From contig JBBFKQ010000002.1 of the NCBI GenBank assembly GCA_037481935.1, forward strand, positions 182,044-246,043: a DNA stretch of 64,000 nt, written 5' to 3'. This stretch comes from Aquificaceae bacterium (GTDB taxonomy: Bacteria > Aquificota > Aquificia > Aquificales > Aquificaceae). The notes beneath the pieces are model-generated. The model had not been told where the DNA came from, made no database searches, and worked only from the letters and a program-made list of their open reading frames with translations. Below, one piece after another: positions 17,308-25,390 of the stretch. Numbering within the stretch: the first letter of the stretch is position 1; every line of letters begins with the position of its first letter. The position numbers were made by a program, and so were the translations under genes.

Positions 17308-18406
17308 TTACTCTTTCAAGGACCTCCCTGTGGCTCAGTCTTGTTCTAAAGCCCTCTGGAGTAAAATGAGTCCTTACTCCTTTAAAGACTTCCAGAAACC
17401 TCTCTATGGATGGAGACTGACCTATGCGAAAGGCTCTGCAGAGAGAGGATATGGTGTAAAAGCCAAGAGTATCACACTCACACTCCCTTCTGATTCTGTC
17501 TAAAAGTCTGTTTGTGCTGTCTGATATGTCAACCCTGCCCCTTATCTCCCATAGCCTGTGCACCAGCTCCCTGTCCCAAAGCTCTCCAAGCCACAGTGGC
17601 CCGGCAAGGAGAAGCGAACCCCCACAGTGGGGACACTGGTGCCCTATACTATCCAGCCCAGCCCCATCCCTGTAGAGGCACTTCGGGCAGTATAGAAGAA
17701 AGCCTATTTTCCTGAAAAGACTGTCTGTCCTTCTTGGTCCTATGTCCTTGATAAAGAATATCCTGAAGTAGTGCCTGTAGGAATAAGAAAATACAGGTCT
17801 CAGGGCGTAGTCCATCTTTGCCCCCTCTTCCAGCACCTTCTTTATCAGGATACGCACGCCCACCTCGTGGTAGAACTCTGCGGAAAGAAGCGGTCTTGAA
17901 CCGTATCTTCTCATACATGTCTCAGGATAGGTTCCAGAAAGCACGGAGGTGTCCGTGGCAGTCACCGCAAGCATCCCATGCCTTGCAACGGGAAGTATAC
18001 CACTTTCCAGAAAGGGCACTGGGGAACCAAAGGGGTCAATATCCACATAATGGCAGTTCCTGAGCCTTCTCAGAAGAAGACAGGCATCTTCCTGATGGAC
18101 CTCCACCTGCTCTTCTGGTATGGCGTGCCTCTGGAGCATCCCTTTGAAGAAGTTAACCGCTTCCTGGCTTATGTCGTTGTATACGGCTTTCTTTACTCTG
18201 TCAGTTTCCAGCAGAAATCTCATGAGCCTGACACCGCTTGCACCCATGGGGTCGCAGACAAGGAGTTCTTCCTGTGGAAGGCAAAGAAGCATAAGAAGGC
18301 TTATGTCCCTGTTTTCCCTCATGTGGGGGTTGTAGAAAACGCCCATCTCTGAGGATATGACCTCTGGAAGCTCAAGGTCTAAGAATACCCTTCCCTCTCT
18401 TATCAT
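17285..18406 (-). CDS. trm1: tRNA guanine-N2-dimethyltransferase Trm1
   Basis: A 373-residue SAM-dependent enzyme of the Trm1 family, which makes N2,N2-dimethylguanosine at position 26 of tRNAs in archaea and eukaryotes. Motifs: VFYNPHMRENRDISLLML, the SAM loop CDPMGASGVRLMRF (about residue 50), AVYNDIS, HYVDIDPFGSPVPFL (catalytic DPFG) and a zinc-ribbon pair CPKC/CPHC (about 247-268). Bacterial Trm1 is rare and is best known from Aquifex, where it also acts on G27. It overlaps hemE by four bases (ATGA). Confidence 0.9.
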   Translation of the reverse strand: MIREGRVFLDLELPEVISSEMGVFYNPHMRENRDISLLMLLCLPQEELLVCDPMGASGVRLMRFLLETDRVKKAVYNDISQEAVNFFKGMLQRHAIPEEQVEVHQEDACLLLRRLRNCHYVDIDPFGSPVPFLESGILPVARHGMLAVTATDTSVLSGTYPETCMRRYGSRPLLSAEFYHEVGVRILIKKVLEEGAKMDYALRPVFSYSYRHYFRIFFIKDIGPRRTDSLFRKIGFLLYCPKCLYRDGAGLDSIGHQCPHCGGSLLLAGPLWLGELWDRELVHRLWEIRGRVDISDSTNRLLDRIRRECECDTLGFYTISSLCRAFRIGQSPSIERFLEVFKGVRTHFTPEGFRTRLSHREVLERVNELLQRA

Positions 18407-19404
18407 GAAAGGCTGTAGCTCTTTACGGTATCCACCAGAAGCTTTACCTTACCAAGTTCCATGTCGGGCATGAGCCCATGACCCAGGTTAAAAACATAGC
18501 GTGTCTTTCTCGGAATGCACCTCAGAAGCTCAAGGGCTCTTTTTTCTATGGTTTCCTCATGGCAGTAAAGCACTGCGGGGTCAAGGTTTCCCTGAAAGGC
18601 TTTTGAGCTGTTTTTCATGGCAGAGGGCATGTCCACCGTCCAGTCCACGGAAAGGGCATCCACAGGCAGGCTTTCAAGGGCTTTTAGAAAGGAGCCAGAG
18701 CCTCTGAAAAAGTATATGACAGGTGCATCCGTCTGCTTTTTCAGGCCCTCAAAAAGGGGCTTCAGATAGTTCTGTGCATAATCCTCAAAGTCCTCAAAGG
18801 CAAGGTGCATAGCCCAGCTGTCAAAGACCTGCAGAATATCTGCACCAGCCCTGACCTGACCCAGCAAGTATTCAAGGAGGTTTTCAACCAGTAAGGGCAT
18901 TAGCTTCTTATACTCCTCTGAACGCCACATAAAGAGCTTTGCCCTTCTGAAGTCTCTGTTTGAACCACCCTCCACCATGTATGCCATGAGTGTGAAGGGG
19001 GCACCACTGAAGCCTATGACCGGCACATCCCTTACCTGAGCCTTGACAGCTTTTATTATCTCCCCCACAAACTCCACATGAGAAAAACTTATTCTCTTCA
19101 GGCCTTCCACCCTTCCATCCCACTCAAGCCTTGGACCCTCACCTTCAAGAAACTCCACCTTTACGCCCATGGGCTCAAGAGGCACAAGTATGTCCGAAAA
19201 GATTATGACTGCATCTACCCCAAGAAGCTCCAACGGTAGAAGGCTCGCTCTGCTCGCCAGCTCCACCTTTTTGCAGAAGCTGAGAAAGTCTCTTTCCCTT
19301 TCCCTGAGTTCTCTATACTGGGGCATATACCGGCCCGCCTGACGCATTAGCCAGACAGGAAAGCGCGGGATTTTTTCACCTCTGAGACTTTTCAGAAGAA
19401 GCAT
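18403..19404 (-). CDS. hemE: Uroporphyrinogen decarboxylase
   Basis: A 333-residue enzyme of tetrapyrrole synthesis that removes four acetate carboxyl groups from uroporphyrinogen III. Signatures: PVWLMRQAGRYMPQYRELR (residues about 17-35), IIFSDILVPLEPMG (with the essential Asp), GFSGAPFTLMAYMVEGG and FNLGHGLMPD. The family length is normal. It is first in a minus-strand unit with trm1. hemB and hemC lie elsewhere in the window, so the pathway is scattered. Confidence 0.96.
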   Translation of the reverse strand: MLLLKSLRGEKIPRFPVWLMRQAGRYMPQYRELRERERDFLSFCKKVELASRASLLPLELLGVDAVIIFSDILVPLEPMGVKVEFLEGEGPRLEWDGRVEGLKRISFSHVEFVGEIIKAVKAQVRDVPVIGFSGAPFTLMAYMVEGGSNRDFRRAKLFMWRSEEYKKLMPLLVENLLEYLLGQVRAGADILQVFDSWAMHLAFEDFEDYAQNYLKPLFEGLKKQTDAPVIYFFRGSGSFLKALESLPVDALSVDWTVDMPSAMKNSSKAFQGNLDPAVLYCHEETIEKRALELLRCIPRKTRYVFNLGHGLMPDMELGKVKLLVDTVKSYSLS

Positions 19405-19427
19405 GATTTAATATCTTAGCATATTTT

Positions 19428-19450
19428 TCACCCCCCGGGATGGGGGGTGA
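19428..19450. repeat. Perfect 9-bp inverted repeat between hemE and dapF
   Basis: TCACCCCCC (19428-19436) and GGGGGGTGA (19442-19450) flank a five-base loop in the 97-base divergent hemE/dapF spacer. There is no T-tract in either direction after it, so a terminator is unlikely. It could be an operator or simply a GC-rich symmetric element. Confidence 0.5.
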
Positions 19451-19487
19451 GGGAGGAGGTGAGCCATGGGGTTGCTGGGGGATTGGG

Positions 19488-19493
19488 TATAAT
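19488..19493 (+). promoter_or_regulatory. -10 box for near-leaderless dapF
   Basis: TATAAT ends eight bases before the dapF ATG at 19502, preceded by GGG and followed by AATATAGC. No ribosome site lies between. A clear -35 is not seen. Confidence 0.5.
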
Positions 19494-19501
19494 AATATAG
19501 C

Positions 19502-20347
19502 ATGGAATTCACGAAATTGCAAGGGTCTGGAAACGATTTTATCCTCATGGACAACAGGGATGGCAAGGTAAACAGGCTCACAGAGAGGCTTGGTCTGAAT
19601 ATGAAGGATTTTGTGGTATCCCTCTGCAAACCACACACTGGCATAGGTGCTGACGGTCTTATTCTGATAGAGCACCCACAGAACCCAGACAACCACTTCA
19701 GGTGGCAGTTTTTCAACGCTGATGGCTCTGTGGCGGAGATGTGCGGTAATGGTTCAAGATGTGCGGTAAGGTTTGCATACGAGAGGGGGATAGTGGGAGA
19801 AGAGGTAAGGTTTGAGACGCTTGCGGGAGTTATAAAAGCCTGGGTTATTGAAGGTGGAAGAAGGGTAAAGGTTCAGCTTACTGAGCCTAAAGATTACAGG
19901 GAAGTGAAGCTTGACATTAATGGAGAAAGGATAGAAGGAAGTTTTATAAACACGGGCGTTCCTCACTTTGTGGCGGTTGTTGTAGAGCTTGAAAGGCTGG
20001 ATGTGGTGAAGGTTGGCAGGTCCATAAGGTTTCATCCAGAATTCCAGCCAAGGGGAACCAATGTGAACTTTATAAAACCCCTTTCGGAAAGGGCAGTGAA
20101 GATAAGGACATATGAAAGAGGAGTTGAGTCCGAGACCCTTGCCTGCGGAACTGGGGCTACTGCCTCTGCCCTTGTTGCCTACATGAAGGGGCTTGTAAGT
20201 GCAAAGCCAGTTGAAGTGCTTACGAGCGGTGGAGAGCTCCTGAGAATAGACTTCAGCGACGATTTCAGAGAGGTTTTCCTTGAAGGGGGTGTATGTAAGG
20301 TGTTTGATGGCTTCTTGTCAGAGGATGCACTGCTTTGCATGAGATAG
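19502..20347 (+). CDS. dapF: Diaminopimelate epimerase
   Basis: A 281-residue cofactor-independent epimerase converting LL- to meso-diaminopimelate for lysine and peptidoglycan. Both catalytic cysteines are visible, in MCGNGSRCAVRF (about residue 80) and TLACGTGATASA (about residue 220). The N-terminal FTKLQGSGNDFILMD and the GIGADGL block are standard. The start immediately follows a TATAAT box. ispH follows after 40 bases with its own TATAAT, so the two may be transcribed separately. Confidence 0.96.
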   Translation: MEFTKLQGSGNDFILMDNRDGKVNRLTERLGLNMKDFVVSLCKPHTGIGADGLILIEHPQNPDNHFRWQFFNADGSVAEMCGNGSRCAVRFAYERGIVGEEVRFETLAGVIKAWVIEGGRRVKVQLTEPKDYREVKLDINGERIEGSFINTGVPHFVAVVVELERLDVVKVGRSIRFHPEFQPRGTNVNFIKPLSERAVKIRTYERGVESETLACGTGATASALVAYMKGLVSAKPVEVLTSGGELLRIDFSDDFREVFLEGGVCKVFDGFLSEDALLCMR

Positions 20348-20387
20348 CTCACAGATACTTAGAAGGACAGAGGTTATAATTCCACCT

Positions 20388-21248
20388 ATGGCAGAGATAA
20401 TAGTTGCTCAGCACGCAGGCTTTTGCTTTGGAGTCAGGAGAGCTATAAACCTTGCAGAGGAGGCAGTAAAGGATACAGCAACAGGAAGAAAGGTGCTCAG
20501 CATGGGTCCTCTCATACACAACCCTCAGGAGGTTAAAAGGCTTGAGGATAAGGGTCTGAGGCTCTTAGAACACGAGGAGGAGCTGGATGAGAAAAGCACC
20601 GTAATAGTTCGTTCTCACGGAATACCGCCTCAGAAGGAGAAAGAGCTCATATCAAAAGGTGTGAAAATAGTGGATGCCACATGTCCTTTTGTGAAGGCTG
20701 TTCATGAGGCTGTTGTAAAGCTCAGTAAGGAAGGCTACTTTGTGGTATTGGTAGGTGAAAAGGACCATCCAGAAGTGGTGGGAACGCTGGGGTATCTCAG
20801 GGAGTGTGGTGGAAGGGGCATGGTGGTGGAGAGCAGGGATGACCTCAGGGAGGTTCTTGGAAAAGACAGGGTCGGTATAGTGGCTCAGACAACTCAGAAC
20901 GAACAGTTTTTCAAAGAGGTGGTGGGAGAAATTGCCCTCTGGGCAAGAGAGGTGAAAGTGATAAACACCATATGCAACGCCACCTCAGAGCGTCAGGAGG
21001 ATGTCTACACGCTGGCACCTCATGTGGATGTTATGGTGATAGTGGGTGGCAAGAACAGCGGCAATACAAGAAGGCTCTACGAAATAGCGAAATCTCTGAA
21101 CCCCAAAAGCTACCACATAGAAACACCGGAAGAACTCAAAGAAGAATGGTTTGAAGGGGCAAAAAAGGTGGGCATTACTGCAGGAGCTTCAACGCCCGAC
21201 TGGATAATAGGGCAGGTGGTGGACAGCATAAGGAGCATGGTTGTATAA
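20388..21248 (+). CDS. ispH: 4-hydroxy-3-methylbut-2-enyl diphosphate reductase
   Basis: A 286-residue iron-sulfur enzyme, the last step of the MEP isoprenoid pathway. The three cluster cysteines lie in GFCFGVRRA (about residue 12), VDATCPFVKAVH (about 97) and INTICNATSERQ (about 197). The catalytic glutamate lies in QTTQNEQF and its neighbourhood, and SGNTRRLYEIA fits the substrate loop. A TATAAT at 20375-20380 ends seven bases before the ATG, again without a ribosome site. Confidence 0.96.
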   Translation: MAEIIVAQHAGFCFGVRRAINLAEEAVKDTATGRKVLSMGPLIHNPQEVKRLEDKGLRLLEHEEELDEKSTVIVRSHGIPPQKEKELISKGVKIVDATCPFVKAVHEAVVKLSKEGYFVVLVGEKDHPEVVGTLGYLRECGGRGMVVESRDDLREVLGKDRVGIVAQTTQNEQFFKEVVGEIALWAREVKVINTICNATSERQEDVYTLAPHVDVMVIVGGKNSGNTRRLYEIAKSLNPKSYHIETPEELKEEWFEGAKKVGITAGASTPDWIIGQVVDSIRSMVV

Positions 21249-21256
21249 TCTTGAAT

Positions 21257-21754
21257 ATGAAACTGCTCTTTCTGCTCTTTATCCTGTTAAGTCATGGCTT
21301 TTCTCAGGACCTGTATACAGAGTTTATAAGGTCTCAGGTAAAAGAGATACCCCTCAGCAAAGCCATAGTCGTGGGGAAGGGAAAGAGGGAGCTCATAACC
21401 TTCATAAACCCGGACTGTGGGCACTGCAGAAAGGAGTGGCAGGCTCTAAAGCCACATCTGGACAGGGTCAAGCTCTACGTGTTCCTGCTACCTTTCAGAA
21501 GCTTTCCAGAGAGCCATGCCAAATCCTACTACATAGCCTGTTCAAAGGATAGAGTCAGGGCTCTTGATGAGGTGCTCTCCGGGAAGTTTGACGGCAGACC
21601 TCCAAGGGTTAAAGAGTGCCCCCTCGTGTATGAACACATAAAAGTGGCAGAAAAGCTAAACGTTCAGGGAACGCCTTACAACATAATATTGGGAAGTTAT
21701 AAGGTCATAGAGGGCTATAGCCCGGCTCTGCTCCAGGAACTTGGCATAAGATGA
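21257..21754 (+). CDS. Periplasmic thioredoxin-fold protein, DsbC/DsbG-like
   Basis: A 165-residue exported protein. A signal peptide (MKLLFLLFILLSHGFSQ) precedes a thioredoxin fold with the active site NPDCGHCRKEW (CGHC, about residue 55) and the cis-proline VQGTPYNI near the C-terminus. It resembles the catalytic domain of DsbC-type disulfide isomerases without a clear dimerisation domain. ATG at 21257 is preferred over an upstream TTG. TATAAT (21243-21248) overlaps the ispH stop and ends eight bases upstream. It overlaps the next gene by four bases. Confidence 0.8.
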   Translation: MKLLFLLFILLSHGFSQDLYTEFIRSQVKEIPLSKAIVVGKGKRELITFINPDCGHCRKEWQALKPHLDRVKLYVFLLPFRSFPESHAKSYYIACSKDRVRALDEVLSGKFDGRPPRVKECPLVYEHIKVAEKLNVQGTPYNIILGSYKVIEGYSPALLQELGIR

Positions 21755-22293
21755 TAGTGGTTGTCATGGGGCTCTCCGGCTCTGGAAAATCCTTTCTCGC
21801 CAGCATACTTCATGAGGATTTTGGCTTTGAATGGCTCAGAAGCGACCTGATTAGAAAAGAGCTGGCAGGCATTGACCCGCGCCAGAGGGTAAAGGAGGGT
21901 TTTGGCGAGGGGATTTACTCGGAGAAATGGACGCAAAGGGTTTACGAAGAAATGATAAAAAGGGCAGGGGAAGAGGCAAGTAGGGGCAAAAATGTGGTTC
22001 TTGATGCCACCTTTCTCCAGGAGTGGCAGAGGCAAATGGTAAAGGAGAACTTTCCAGATGCCATATTTTTGCTTGCTTATGCTGAGGAGGAGGAAATAAT
22101 AAAAAGGCTAAGAGAAAGGCAAGATGTGTCAGATGCAGACATAGAGGTATACCTCAAGCAGAAAGAAAGCTTTGTTCCACCCCATTATGCCATACCCATA
22201 AACACAGAAAGAAGCAGGGAAGAGCTCAGGGCTGTCCTACGGGAGATGCTCCTGCAGAGTGAGTGGAAAGACACTCAAGAGAACGCTCTATAG
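21751..22293 (+). CDS. P-loop kinase-like ATPase (AAA_33 type)
   Basis: A 180-residue P-loop protein. Walker A is GLSGSGKSFLAS (about residue 7), followed by FEWLRSDLIRKELAG, KNVVLDATFLQEWQR (a Walker B-like strand) and a lid region RLRERQDVSDADIEVY. This is the pattern of small zeta-toxin/AAA_33 kinases often found with aminoglycoside-phosphotransferase-like domains. The substrate is unknown. It overlaps the upstream dsbC-like gene (ATGA). Its last 68 bases overlap the convergent S41 protease gene. Confidence 0.8.
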   Translation: MIVVVMGLSGSGKSFLASILHEDFGFEWLRSDLIRKELAGIDPRQRVKEGFGEGIYSEKWTQRVYEEMIKRAGEEASRGKNVVLDATFLQEWQRQMVKENFPDAIFLLAYAEEEEIIKRLRERQDVSDADIEVYLKQKESFVPPHYAIPINTERSREELRAVLREMLLQSEWKDTQENAL

Positions 22294-23335
22294 GATTTCC
22301 CCCTTCCAGCTTGCAGTCAGGACTAATACCCTTTTCAGTGGTCACGGGTTCACCGCTTGGAAGTTTCATCTCAAAGGTGATTAGCCTGAGAACATTACCA
22401 CAGGAATCAAGAAGATACATGTTGCTCCCCACATACTTACCCACAGTGTTTTCTCCCACTATGACTGCCCCCTTATACCTTTTGAGAAGAGTGGCAACCA
22501 GCTCTGCTGCGGATGCCGTTTGTCTGTTAACAAGCACCACAATGGGCTTATTAAAACCCTCCCTGTTTGTAAACTGATAAATTCCCAGGTTTCTTCCCCT
22601 GCCTTCAAGATAGAACATGACGCCCTCCCCTCCTATCAGCATATCCACTATGCCTTTTGCCACAGATATTAGCCCACCGCCATTATCCCTTAGGTCAAGA
22701 ATAAGTATATCTATGTTGCCGGCATTGAATTTTTCCATCGCCTCCCTGAACTGTTCTACCGCGGGCTGTGTAAAATTGGTGAGCTTAATGTATCCTATAT
22801 TCTTATCGCCATGTCTCCCTAAGGCCATCTCTTCTATCACGGGCACTGAAAATTCACCCTTTACCGCTCTTATGTCCATAAAAAGCCCATCCCTTATTAT
22901 TTCAAGGCTTATAACTTCACCTTTCTCCGCCTCTCTTATAACCCTTCTCCACTGGTTTTTATCGCTCACACCGTTTATGGATACTATCAGGTCGCCTTCT
23001 CTGACCCCATACTTTTCAGCGGGAGATCCGGGAAAAACCTTTACCACATAGCCCCTGTCGTCCCACCGCACACCCAGACCCACCATCTTTGAGCTTGAAT
23101 ACCAGAGCCTGTCTTCTTCCTGCCTTGTTATGGATGTCCATCTGTCTCCTATTTTTCTTATCTGTTCTATTAGCTCCTGTTCATTCTTCCACTGAGTATC
23201 CTTTATCCTGTCCCACCATAGATAGTGCCTTTCCATGAGCACGCCAATCCTTTTTAATAGCTCATCTTTTGGACAGTCTTCACCTGCAAAGGAGATATGA
23301 AGGAGCAAAAGCACCAAAAAGATGGGTGCACCCAT
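22226..23335 (-). CDS. S41-family carboxy-terminal processing protease
   Basis: A 369-residue exported protease. A signal peptide (PIFLVLLLLHISFAG) precedes a helical region, a PDZ domain (about 85-165, VVKVFPGSPAEKYGVREGDLIVSINGV) and the S41 catalytic core with DLRDNGGGL, the serine in NRQTASAAELVA and the lysine in GENTVGKYVG. Tail-processing proteases of this type trim periplasmic or outer membrane proteins. Its last 68 bases are antisense to the end of the kinase gene, and its start diverges from the por operon. Confidence 0.92.
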   Translation of the reverse strand: MGAPIFLVLLLLHISFAGEDCPKDELLKRIGVLMERHYLWWDRIKDTQWKNEQELIEQIRKIGDRWTSITRQEEDRLWYSSSKMVGLGVRWDDRGYVVKVFPGSPAEKYGVREGDLIVSINGVSDKNQWRRVIREAEKGEVISLEIIRDGLFMDIRAVKGEFSVPVIEEMALGRHGDKNIGYIKLTNFTQPAVEQFREAMEKFNAGNIDILILDLRDNGGGLISVAKGIVDMLIGGEGVMFYLEGRGRNLGIYQFTNREGFNKPIVVLVNRQTASAAELVATLLKRYKGAVIVGENTVGKYVGSNMYLLDSCGNVLRLITFEMKLPSGEPVTTEKGISPDCKLEGGNPIERSLECLSTHSAGASPVGQP

Positions 23336-23364
23336 ATGAGTTCAGTTAAGGAAATATAATTCAG

Positions 23365-23397
23365 TTGACAAAAACTTCAAGTGTTATAACTTATAAA
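23365..23397 (+). promoter_or_regulatory. Possible promoter of the por operon
   Basis: TTGACA at 23365-23370 is a consensus -35. Downstream candidates are TATAAC (23385-23390, 14-base gap) and TATAAA (23392-23397, 21-base gap), neither ideally spaced. The porE ATG at 23428 follows with a TAGGAGG ribosome site. Confidence 0.35.
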
Positions 23398-23427
23398 CAC
23401 CTGATTAATTTTCTTAGGAGGCAAGGC

Positions 23428-23658
23428 ATGTACTATGTGGCAGAGGTGATCAACGAAGAGTGCACCAAATACAACTGCAAGCAATGCACCCTTTTCTGCC
23501 CAGAGCCCAATACCCTCATGTATACAGATGAGGAACATCATGCTTATGTAATTCAGGACAGATGCAAGGGCTGTGCCCTGTGTGTGTATGTTTGTATAAA
23601 CCTTTTGAAGAGAAACGCCATTCACATGGTGATGCCAGAGGTGCATGCGGAGAAGTAA
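23428..23658 (+). CDS. porE: 2-oxoacid:ferredoxin oxidoreductase, 2[4Fe-4S] ferredoxin-like subunit
   Basis: A 76-residue subunit with two cluster motifs: C-x4-C-x2-C-x3-CP (CTKYNCKQCTLFCP) and C-x2-C-x2-C-x3-C (CKGCALCVYVC). It would pass electrons between the thiamine site and external ferredoxin. The ATG at 23428 has TAGGAGG upstream and matches the expected start of the domain; an open frame extends upstream but adds nothing typical. The gene order here (ferredoxin, second small subunit, alpha, beta, gamma) fits porEDABG of Hydrogenobacter, though a 2-oxoglutarate enzyme is possible. Confidence 0.8.
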   Translation: MYYVAEVINEECTKYNCKQCTLFCPEPNTLMYTDEEHHAYVIQDRCKGCALCVYVCINLLKRNAIHMVMPEVHAEK

Positions 23659-23661
23659 GGT

Positions 23662-24204
23662 ATGGCTATAAAAGAAAAACCCTGGACCTATCAGGACTAT
23701 CTTCAGCTTGGGGATGAAAAGAGGTATGAGATAATTGAGGGAGAGCTTCTGGAAATGCCAGCACCCAGTATAAGGCATCAAAAAGTCCTGTGGAATCTGA
23801 CTGGTCTTTTTAGAGACTATCATACAAAAACCAAAAGCGGTCTTTTTCTCTTCGCTCCAGTTGATGTGGTTCTGTCTGAGACGGAAGTTGTTCAGCCAGA
23901 CCTTATATATATTTCAGAAGATAGGTTGTCTATTGTAAAGGAGAGGGCAGTGGAAGGGGTTCCAGATATGGTTGTGGAAATAGTTTCACCTGCATCATAT
24001 ACAAAAGACACACATGAAAAGAAAAATCTCTATGCAAAGCATGGTGTAAGGGAATACTGGTTGATTCTACCAGAACTAAAGCTAGTTGAAGTGCTTACAC
24101 TGGAAGGAGGGGACTACAGGGTTCATTCCCTGTCTTCTGAGAAGGGCGTGGTGTGTTCAAAAATTCTGGAAGGCCTTTGCTTAGATTTAGAAGAAATCTT
24201 TTAA
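23662..24204 (+). CDS. Uma2-family putative endonuclease (copy 1)
   Basis: A 180-residue protein of the Uma2/DUF820 family, PD-(D/E)XK nuclease fold. Motifs: EKRYEIIEGELLEMPAP (about residue 20), the conserved RHQ, VQPDLIYI (catalytic Asp), MVVEIVSPAS (catalytic Glu) and YAKHGVREYWLI. The start lies three bases after the porE TAA, and the gene ends twelve bases before porD. It interrupts an operon of enzyme subunits. It is closely similar to copy 2. Its substrate and role are unknown; Uma2 families are often amplified in thermophiles and cyanobacteria. Confidence 0.88.
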   Translation: MAIKEKPWTYQDYLQLGDEKRYEIIEGELLEMPAPSIRHQKVLWNLTGLFRDYHTKTKSGLFLFAPVDVVLSETEVVQPDLIYISEDRLSIVKERAVEGVPDMVVEIVSPASYTKDTHEKKNLYAKHGVREYWLILPELKLVEVLTLEGGDYRVHSLSSEKGVVCSKILEGLCLDLEEIF

Positions 24205-24215
24205 GGAGGTAAATT

Positions 24216-24785
24216 ATGGCAACACTTGGACCGAGCGGTTTTTCACCTTATCCGGTGGCCGTTTACGAAGAGGTTCTGAACCCACCGCCGGGTAAGGCTC
24301 TCATGTTCAATGAGGTGGTGGATGAAGAGCTTGCCATGAGAGAGGCTGCCATAGCCATGCTTACAAGACCCAACCCCACCATATTCCCCGGTCCGCAGGT
24401 TCTCTACGCATGGAATGAGGAGGCGAAGGAAAAAGCAAGGCTTGTTAAAAGAATGGCAGAGGTGCTTGGTGCAAAGATAATTCCCATGTATGACTACAGA
24501 CCAAAATACCCCAAGATAAACCCGGCGGTTGAAATAAACCCAAACCATCCAAACCTCACCATATGGCACAACAAGATAAAAGCCTGTATATTTGTGGGTG
24601 TCCACTGCCATTATGCCAATGTGGCCCTGAAGATAATAAGGGCGGAGACGGATTGCTTTACCATAGCTATGTGCGGTATGGCAGGACACGAAGATGCCAT
24701 GATAACCCTCAGGGACCAGCATGTGGAAGAGATGGAGAAGTTTATAAAAATAGCCGAAGAGGTAAAAAGGGAGCTCTGTAGATGA
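24216..24785 (+). CDS. porD: 2-oxoacid:ferredoxin oxidoreductase, delta subunit
   Basis: A 189-residue protein resembling the small subunit of the five-subunit Aquificales oxidoreductases, often labelled as CO-dehydrogenase beta-subunit-like. It has a Rossmann-like centre (KIKACIFVGVHCHYANVALKII) with Cys and His residues and no iron-sulfur cluster motif. An AAGGAGG site precedes the ATG. It lies between two Uma2 genes but keeps the por order. Its stop overlaps the second Uma2 start (ATGA). The family call is from memory of gene context and is less certain than for porA and porB. Confidence 0.72.
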   Translation: MATLGPSGFSPYPVAVYEEVLNPPPGKALMFNEVVDEELAMREAAIAMLTRPNPTIFPGPQVLYAWNEEAKEKARLVKRMAEVLGAKIIPMYDYRPKYPKINPAVEINPNHPNLTIWHNKIKACIFVGVHCHYANVALKIIRAETDCFTIAMCGMAGHEDAMITLRDQHVEEMEKFIKIAEEVKRELCR

Positions 24786-25324
24786 AAGCTGCAGAAAAGC
24801 TCTGGAATTACGAGGATTATCTGAAGCTGGAAGGTGAAAAGAGGTATGAGATAATTGATGGAGAGCTTGTGGAAATGCCGGCACCAGGTGTGAGACATCA
24901 GGAAATCTTAAAGAGGCTTGCCAGACACTTTGAGACTGTTGAAAAAAGAGGTATAGGTCTTTATTATTTCTCACCTATTGACCTCGTGCTTTCTGAAAAG
25001 GATGTTTTTCAGCCAGACCTTGTGGTGGTGCTAAAGGAAAACTACTCCATAATTCAGGATAGGGGCATATTTGGTGCTCCAGACCTTGTGGTGGAGGTTA
25101 TTTCACCTTCAACTTTCAAGAAAGACACAGAAGAAAAGAGAGAACTGTATGCTAAGTCTGGAGTAAAGGAATACTGGTTGGTTATACCTGAGCTGAAAAT
25201 TATAGAAGTGCTTACGCTAAGGTCCGGCAAGTATGAGGTTCACTCTTTTGCCTGCGAAAGTGGCAAGGTATGCTCAAGGCTCCTTGAAGACTTATGCATT
25301 GAGCTGGAGGAGCTCTTCCGGTGA
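24782..25324 (+). CDS. Uma2-family putative endonuclease (copy 2)
   Basis: A 180-residue Uma2/DUF820 protein with EKRYEIIDGELVEMPAP, VRHQEIL, FQPDLVVVL (Asp), LVVEVISPSTF (Glu) and YAKSGVKEYWLVI. It shares long blocks with copy 1, including almost identical DNA at the start of the domain, so the two are paralogues of moderate age. The ATG overlaps the porD stop (ATGA), giving tight translational coupling to a metabolic enzyme gene. About 66 bases follow before porA, holding the porA ribosome site. Confidence 0.88.
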   Translation: MKAAEKLWNYEDYLKLEGEKRYEIIDGELVEMPAPGVRHQEILKRLARHFETVEKRGIGLYYFSPIDLVLSEKDVFQPDLVVVLKENYSIIQDRGIFGAPDLVVEVISPSTFKKDTEEKRELYAKSGVKEYWLVIPELKIIEVLTLRSGKYEVHSFACESGKVCSRLLEDLCIELEELFR

Positions 25325-25390
25325 TAAAAATCAGCTCCCTTGCAGGCGTTTTTTATAAATTTAAAACAAACTTTTGCAGGAGGTAAGGTC

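Noticed and set aside
23365..23427. Longer start for porE
   Set aside because: The added residues lack similarity to the subunit and the ATG at 23428 has a strong ribosome site.
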